This document shows positions 13,342 to 16,338 of a stretch of 16,338 bases of DNA, one piece after another. Position numbers and translations under genes: made by a program. The notes under the pieces are model-generated. The model was not told where the DNA came from. It was given only the letters and a program-made list of their open reading frames with translations, and searched no databases. Where the stretch lies: assembly GCA_031390045.1 (NCBI GenBank), contig JANMTB010000189.1:1-16338 (forward strand), in the 5' to 3' direction. The stretch's first letter is position 1; each line of letters opens with the position of its first letter. The DNA comes from Aalborgiella sp031390045. Its GTDB lineage: Bacteria > Pseudomonadota > Gammaproteobacteria > Burkholderiales > Burkholderiaceae_C.

Positions 13342-14981
13342 CTCTTCAAAAACAGCCTGTACACCGGATTATTCGTCTCTTCCACATACGGGTAGCCTAG
13401 GGTCTTCAAAAACGCGTCAAAGGCCTTGTTATCCAGCTCTGGGACCTGTAAGCCGACCAAGATGCGGCCATAGTCGGCGCCTTGGTTGCGGTAGTGGAAC
13501 AAGGAGATGTTCCAACCGGGTCGCATGGCGCTGAGGAACTTCATCAACGCACCTGGGCGCTCGGGGAATTCGAAACGCAGCAGTCGCTCGTTTTTGGCCA
13601 AGGCTGAATGTCCGCCCACCATGTGGCGAATGTGGTCGCGAGCTAGGTCATCGTGCGTTAAATCTATGGTTTTGTAGCCAGATTTGCTTAAAATTTGCGC
13701 AACTTTGACGCTTTCGCCCTTCACCGTGGTGGTCAAACCCACAAACACATGCGCCGAGCTTGCGTCGCCGATGCGATAGGTGAATTCAGTGATATTTCGT
13801 GACGGAGGTGCTATTTTTGGTGCATTTTTAACGCTAGCCGGCGTATTTATTGTCTGAGTAGCTACATTATTAATAGCGATTTTGCCACCTGCAGGCAAGG
13901 TGCTGATCAGCTTGCACAAGCGCTTGAAGCTGCCGCGCTCTTCTGGAATCGTCACCGCAAACAACGCCTCGCGCTCCTCGCCCACCTCGGCGCGTTCGGC
14001 AACGAAGCGCAAGCGGTCAAAATTCATGTTCGCACCGCACAAAATCGCGGCATAGGTTTTACCTTTGGTTTTGTGTTTCGCGACATACTGCTTAATGGCC
14101 GCCACCGCCAGTGCGCCCGCGGGTTCGACGATACTGCGGGTCTCAGTAAAAATGTCTTTGATAGCTGCGCAAACAGCATCTGTATTGACTTCGATGTAAT
14201 CGTCCACCAAGCCTGAGTTGACGACGCGAAACGTCTCTTCGCCGACCAATTTCACCGCTGTGCCGTCTGAAAACAGCCCCACATCGGACAAAGTGACGCG
14301 CTTTTTGGCTTTCACGGACTGAATCATCGCATTCGAATCGTTCATCTGCACGCCGATGACTTTGATGGCCGGATTCACCGCTTTGATGTAGTTCGCCACC
14401 CCAGAAATCAGCCCGCCGCCGCCGATGGCGACGAAAACTGCGTCTAATTTGTCTAAATTTTGCGATTGAAGTTGTTGCAGGATCTCCATCGCCACCGTGC
14501 CTTGGCCAGCAATCACATCGGCGTCGTCAAACGGGTGCACGAAGCTCAAACCCAGCTTTTTCTCTAGGGCGACGGCGTGGGTATAAGCATCGGAATAGCT
14601 TTCGCCAAACAGCACCACCTCGCCACCAAAACCGCGCACGGCGTCGATTTTGAGCTGCGGCGTCGTTAATGGCATGACGATGACGGAGCGAACGCCCATT
14701 TTGGTCGCACTCAATGCCACGCCTTGGGCATGGTTACCAGCGGAGGCGCAAATCACGCCCTTTTTCAGCTGGGTAGGGCTCAAATTCGCCATTTTGTTGT
14801 ACGCACCGCGCAGCTTGAAGCTGTGCACTTCTTGCTGGTCTTCACGTTTCAACAGCACGGTGTTGCCCAATCGCTGGCTCAAGTTTTTCGCGGTTTGCAG
14901 CGGTGTCACAATCGCCACGTCATACACGCGAGCATTGAGGGTTTTTTGCAAATAATCTTGGGGTGTCAGGTGTTTGCTCAT
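13338..14981 (-). CDS. ilvA: Threonine ammonia-lyase, biosynthetic (IlvA), with a repeat-derived insert
   Basis: A PLP enzyme that converts threonine to 2-oxobutanoate, the first step of isoleucine synthesis, usually inhibited by isoleucine through two C-terminal ACT-like domains. Seen: EVHSFKLRGAYNK with PLP Lys56, ASAGNHAQGVALS, AIGGGGLISGVANY, SVEPAGALAV-like block (IVEPAGALAVAA), ILCGANMNFDRLR, and ACT segments starting LFAVTIPEERGSFKRLCKL and RLLRFEFPERPGALMKFL. It is 547 residues against about 510-520. The extra is about 27 residues in the first ACT domain between LPAGG and RNITEF, coded largely by repeat copy D. Start ATG 14981 (MSKHLTPQDYLQ) is preferred over an upstream start at 15032, whose added segment overlaps a terminator. 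Confidence 0.95.
   Translation of the reverse strand: MSKHLTPQDYLQKTLNARVYDVAIVTPLQTAKNLSQRLGNTVLLKREDQQEVHSFKLRGAYNKMANLSPTQLKKGVICASAGNHAQGVALSATKMGVRSVIVMPLTTPQLKIDAVRGFGGEVVLFGESYSDAYTHAVALEKKLGLSFVHPFDDADVIAGQGTVAMEILQQLQSQNLDKLDAVFVAIGGGGLISGVANYIKAVNPAIKVIGVQMNDSNAMIQSVKAKKRVTLSDVGLFSDGTAVKLVGEETFRVVNSGLVDDYIEVNTDAVCAAIKDIFTETRSIVEPAGALAVAAIKQYVAKHKTKGKTYAAILCGANMNFDRLRFVAERAEVGEEREALFAVTIPEERGSFKRLCKLISTLPAGGKIAINNVATQTINTPASVKNAPKIAPPSRNITEFTYRIGDASSAHVFVGLTTTVKGESVKVAQILSKSGYKTIDLTHDDLARDHIRHMVGGHSALAKNERLLRFEFPERPGALMKFLSAMRPGWNISLFHYRNQGADYGRILVGLQVPELDNKAFDAFLKTLGYPYVEETNNPVYRLFLKS
13835..13877 (-). repeat. Dispersed 43-bp palindrome-headed repeat, copy D (inside ilvA)
   Basis: Read on the minus strand, the head GCTAT...GTAGC (13877 to 13861) is followed by a tail with TACTCAGACAATAAATACGC and CGGCTA. 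Its tail has 23/26 identity with copy A, and the whole has 34/43 with copy B. It is sense to ilvA, in frame, coding residues 369-383 (AINNVATQTINTPA plus one). Similarity with copy A runs on for about 20 bases past the core. Confidence 0.85.
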
Positions 14982-15017
14982 GGCCCAATGATAAACGGGC
15001 GATATAAGCAAAGGATC

Positions 15018-15051
15018 AAAAAAAAGCCCCAAGCTTTGCAGCTAGGGGCTT
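15018..15051 (-). terminator. Strong Rho-independent terminator upstream of ilvA, minus strand
   Basis: Read on the minus strand, AAGCCCC, a T-T mismatch, AGCT, tetraloop GCAA, AGCT and GGGGCTT form a stem of 7 plus 4 bp followed by eight T residues (15025-15018). It stands upstream of ilvA, so it cannot terminate ilvA. It must end a minus-strand transcript that starts between here and about 15300. Confidence 0.9.
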
Positions 15052-15115
15052 AATCCATCTTTTCAGAGGATGGAGGAGACAATCAGTGCTTTCCGTAAAA
15101 TAGCAAGGCTACCTT
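15018..15115 (-). ncRNA. Putative small RNA with anti-Shine-Dalgarno segment
   Basis: Upstream of the strong minus-strand terminator no open frame is present. The minus strand reads TTGTCTCCTCC (15082-15072), a long complement to GGAGGAGACAA-type ribosome sites, partly held in a hairpin TCCATC/GATGGA (15074-15069 and 15059-15054) with loop CTCTGAAAA. The terminator hairpin follows directly. This layout (exposed anti-SD, stem-loop, terminator) is typical of trans-acting small RNAs. The 5' end is not visible; a small dyad AAGG-TAG-CCTT near 15110 may be the 5' stem, and no convincing promoter was identified. An attenuator-like leader for ilvA is a possible alternative. Confidence 0.5.
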
Positions 15116-15140
15116 ATCGATCGCTTAGGTTCAGTTTACA

Positions 15141-15159
15141 TACAAAAGCGACTTTTGTA
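15141..15159. promoter_or_regulatory. 8-bp perfect palindrome in the ilvA-osmC spacer
   Basis: TACAAAAG, three bases CGA, then CTTTTGTA. It is nested within a wider GTTTAC (15134-15139) / GTAAAC (15174-15179) pair. It lies just upstream of the putative small RNA on the minus strand, where an operator would be expected. The regulator is unknown. Confidence 0.35.
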
Positions 15160-15218
15160 CAAAATAACTTAGAGTAAACCCTCAGTTTTATGTGCCTATT
15201 CGTGACAAAAGACGCAAA

Positions 15219-15247
15219 AACTGAATTTACGTCGTGTAAATTCAGTT
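15219..15247. promoter_or_regulatory. 12-bp perfect inverted repeat upstream of the osmC-family gene
   Basis: AACTGAATTTAC, spacer GTCGT, then GTAAATTCAGTT: two perfect 12-base arms about 60 bp before the OsmC-family start. The size and position suit an operator for a dimeric regulator of that gene. As RNA it would form a stable hairpin in either direction, so a structural role is possible. It does not match a regulator motif I can name. Confidence 0.5.
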
Positions 15248-15306
15248 CGTTAGATCGAATTAGTTCAATTTAGACTTATTTCAACATTCAAAAGAAGGAA
15301 TTCATC

Positions 15307-15756
15307 ATGGAATGCACCGTCAGTTGGACCGGAAACACGGGTGCGCGCTCAGGCATGGGCTTTGTGGCCGAAACAGGCAGTGGCCATATTTTGAACATGG
15401 ACGGTGCGCCTGATGCAGCCAAACCCGAAAACGGCGGTCAAAACTTTGCCGCACGGCCCATGGAGTTGCTCCTTGCCGGCACCGGCGGCTGTACAGCGTA
15501 TGACGTGGTTCTGATTTTGAAGCGTGGCCGGATAAATGTGCAAGGCTGCAGTGTGAAAATCACTTCAGAGCGGGCAGAAACCGACCCAAAAGTATTCACC
15601 ACGATCAACATGCATTTCATCGTGACGGGTAAAGAAATCCCAGCCAATGCGATTGAGCGCGCCATCAAAATGAGCCACGACAAATATTGCTCTGCCAGCA
15701 TCATGCTGGGCAAAATGGCGGCCATCACGACGAGCTTTGAGCAGATTGAGATTTAA
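15307..15756 (+). CDS. OsmC family peroxiredoxin-like protein (YhfA-type)
   Basis: A 149-residue OsmC-fold protein. Seen: early strand VSWTGNTG, PMELLLAGTGGCTAYDVVLIL with Cys62, the central helix, and MSHDKYCSASIMLGKMA with the second Cys128, the pair that forms the redox site of OsmC and Ohr proteins. The sequence style (PMELLLAGTGGCTAYDVV, KYCSASIML) suits the YhfA subgroup, whose substrate is not established; true Ohr/OsmC enzymes reduce organic hydroperoxides. AAGGA lies seven bases before the ATG. It is a single gene flanked by a palindrome-rich spacer upstream and by repeat copy E downstream. Confidence 0.92.
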   Translation: MECTVSWTGNTGARSGMGFVAETGSGHILNMDGAPDAAKPENGGQNFAARPMELLLAGTGGCTAYDVVLILKRGRINVQGCSVKITSERAETDPKVFTTINMHFIVTGKEIPANAIERAIKMSHDKYCSASIMLGKMAAITTSFEQIEI

Positions 15757-15794
15757 ATCGCAGTAGGCACCTAAAATATAAGTAAATGCGACTC

Positions 15795-15837
15795 TAGACT
15801 TCGTATTTATTGCCTATATTGCTATAAAATATATAGC
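15795..15837 (-). repeat. Dispersed 43-bp palindrome-headed repeat, copy E (intergenic)
   Basis: Read on the minus strand, the head GCTATA...TATAGC (15837 to 15821) is followed by AATATAGGCAATAAATACG and AAGTCTA. It has 35/43 identity with copy A. It fills the 108-bp gap between the convergent osmC-family gene and coq7, where no other terminator is evident. Confidence 0.85.
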
Positions 15838-15864
15838 ATTATGAAATATTAATCGCGTAAAAAA

Positions 15865-16338
15865 TTAGATGCGATAAGCCGTCGTCGTCATCACTTTAGC
15901 CGCAGCCGCCATCAGCGCTTTCACGGGCGAGGGCAGTTCTATCGCGCCAAGAGCGCGCGCTTCTAAGCCATGCCGTGCTTCGTCTACTTCCATCTGCGTT
16001 ACGATCGCGCGGGAGGCATGGTCAGCCGCTGGCAAGGTTTCTAAATGGCTGTGCAAATGAGCTTCCACTTGTGCTTCGGTCTCAGCCACAAAGCCGTAGC
16101 TCACGGCATCGCCCAGCTTGCCGGCGATCAAGCCTAATCCAAACGCACCTGCGTACCACAGAGGGTTGAGCAAGCTGGGACGGGCGCCCAATTCGTCCAA
16201 ACGCGTCTTGGTCCACGCCAAATGGTCGGTTTCCTCTTTGGCTGCAGCGATGAAATGTGCTTTGGTGGCTGCGTTGTTGGTTGCAAAGGCACCCGCTGTG
16301 TAGAGTGCTTGGGCGCAGACTTCGCCCACATGGTTAAC
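15865..16338 (-). CDS. coq7: Coq7, demethoxyubiquinone hydroxylase (3' part)
   Basis: The C-terminal 157 residues of a di-iron hydroxylase that adds a late hydroxyl group in ubiquinone synthesis. The frame is open to the window edge (VNHVGEVCAQALY), so the start lies outside; a GTG at 16329 is internal. Seen: the first helix with VGEVCAQALY, EETDHLAW (ExxH ligand motif), LLNPLWYAGAFGLGLIAG, VAETEAQVEAHL, DEARHGLEA (second ExxH) and the family's C-terminus KVMTTTAYRI. All carboxylate and histidine ligands expected in this part are present. Its 3' end faces the osmC-family gene. Confidence 0.95.
   Translation of the reverse strand, partial: VNHVGEVCAQALYTAGAFATNNAATKAHFIAAAKEETDHLAWTKTRLDELGARPSLLNPLWYAGAFGLGLIAGKLGDAVSYGFVAETEAQVEAHLHSHLETLPAADHASRAIVTQMEVDEARHGLEARALGAIELPSPVKALMAAAAKVMTTTAYRI

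Noticed and set aside
14982..15032. Upstream start for IlvA at 15032
   Set aside because: The added 17 residues overlap the terminator T-run and are not family-like; ATG 14981 fits the known N-terminus.
1..16338. Insertion sequence, prophage, CRISPR array or toxin-antitoxin pair
   Set aside because: No transposase, integrase, regularly spaced repeats or recognisable toxin-antitoxin frames; the five 43-bp repeats are widely scattered and in both orientations.

Overview
The window looks like ordinary chromosome from a betaproteobacterium of order Burkholderiales, most likely a Comamonadaceae-type organism (inference from gene set and order). Pointers are the rsmI / yraN-diaA-dolP neighbourhood, paired pilT-pilU with yggS divergent from pilT, rlmJ convergent with ilvA, and a sox gene set beside an isoquinoline-oxidoreductase-like gene pair. 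Base composition is moderate, near half GC by eye. No phage, transposase, CRISPR, rRNA or tRNA was seen.

Layout: (1) 1-466, the 3' end of a hydantoinase B/5-oxoprolinase gene. (2) 733-1634, an SGNH/GDSL lipoprotein esterase whose well-placed ATG is joined to the body of the gene only through a -1 shift on an A7 tract; a clear terminator follows. (3) 1686-4332, rsmI on the minus strand, then yraN, diaA and dolP on the plus strand (16S rRNA methylation, YraN family, replication-initiation timing, outer-membrane BON lipoprotein). (4) 4398-6634, pilT and pilU on the minus strand (type IV pilus retraction). (5) 6670-9342, a tight plus-strand run yggS-soxX-soxY-soxZ-soxA. (6) 9367-12161, a periplasmic molybdenum hydroxylase pair (iorA/iorB-like) on the minus strand, convergent to soxA. 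(7) 12337-13341 rlmJ and 13338-14981 ilvA, convergent with overlapping stop codons. (8) 15018-15306, a non-coding stretch with a probable minus-strand small RNA and two good palindromes. (9) 15307-15756, an OsmC-family gene. (10) 15865-16338, the 3' part of coq7 on the minus strand.

The main discovery is a dispersed repeat that ordinary annotation would miss. Five copies share a core of exactly 43 bp: a 17-bp palindromic head (GCTAT...ATAGC) followed by a 26-bp tail (core like AGGCAATAAATACGC, ending GGCTA). Two copies are intergenic (474-516, 15795-15837). Three lie inside conserved housekeeping genes (yggS 7213-7255, rlmJ 12587-12629, ilvA 13835-13877) and are translated in frame as extra loops absent from ordinary family members. 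The yggS and ilvA copies are read in the same orientation and frame, so two unrelated enzymes carry similar peptides (AINNIAIQEVYTPA and AINNVATQTINTPA). This resembles the in-frame palindromic elements described in Rickettsia, here in a betaproteobacterium.

Other points of interest are a SoxY with no export signal and no GGCGG terminus next to normally exported SoxX and SoxA, two in-phase A AAA AAA heptamers at the starts of exported-protein genes, and a putative small RNA carrying a long anti-Shine-Dalgarno stretch.
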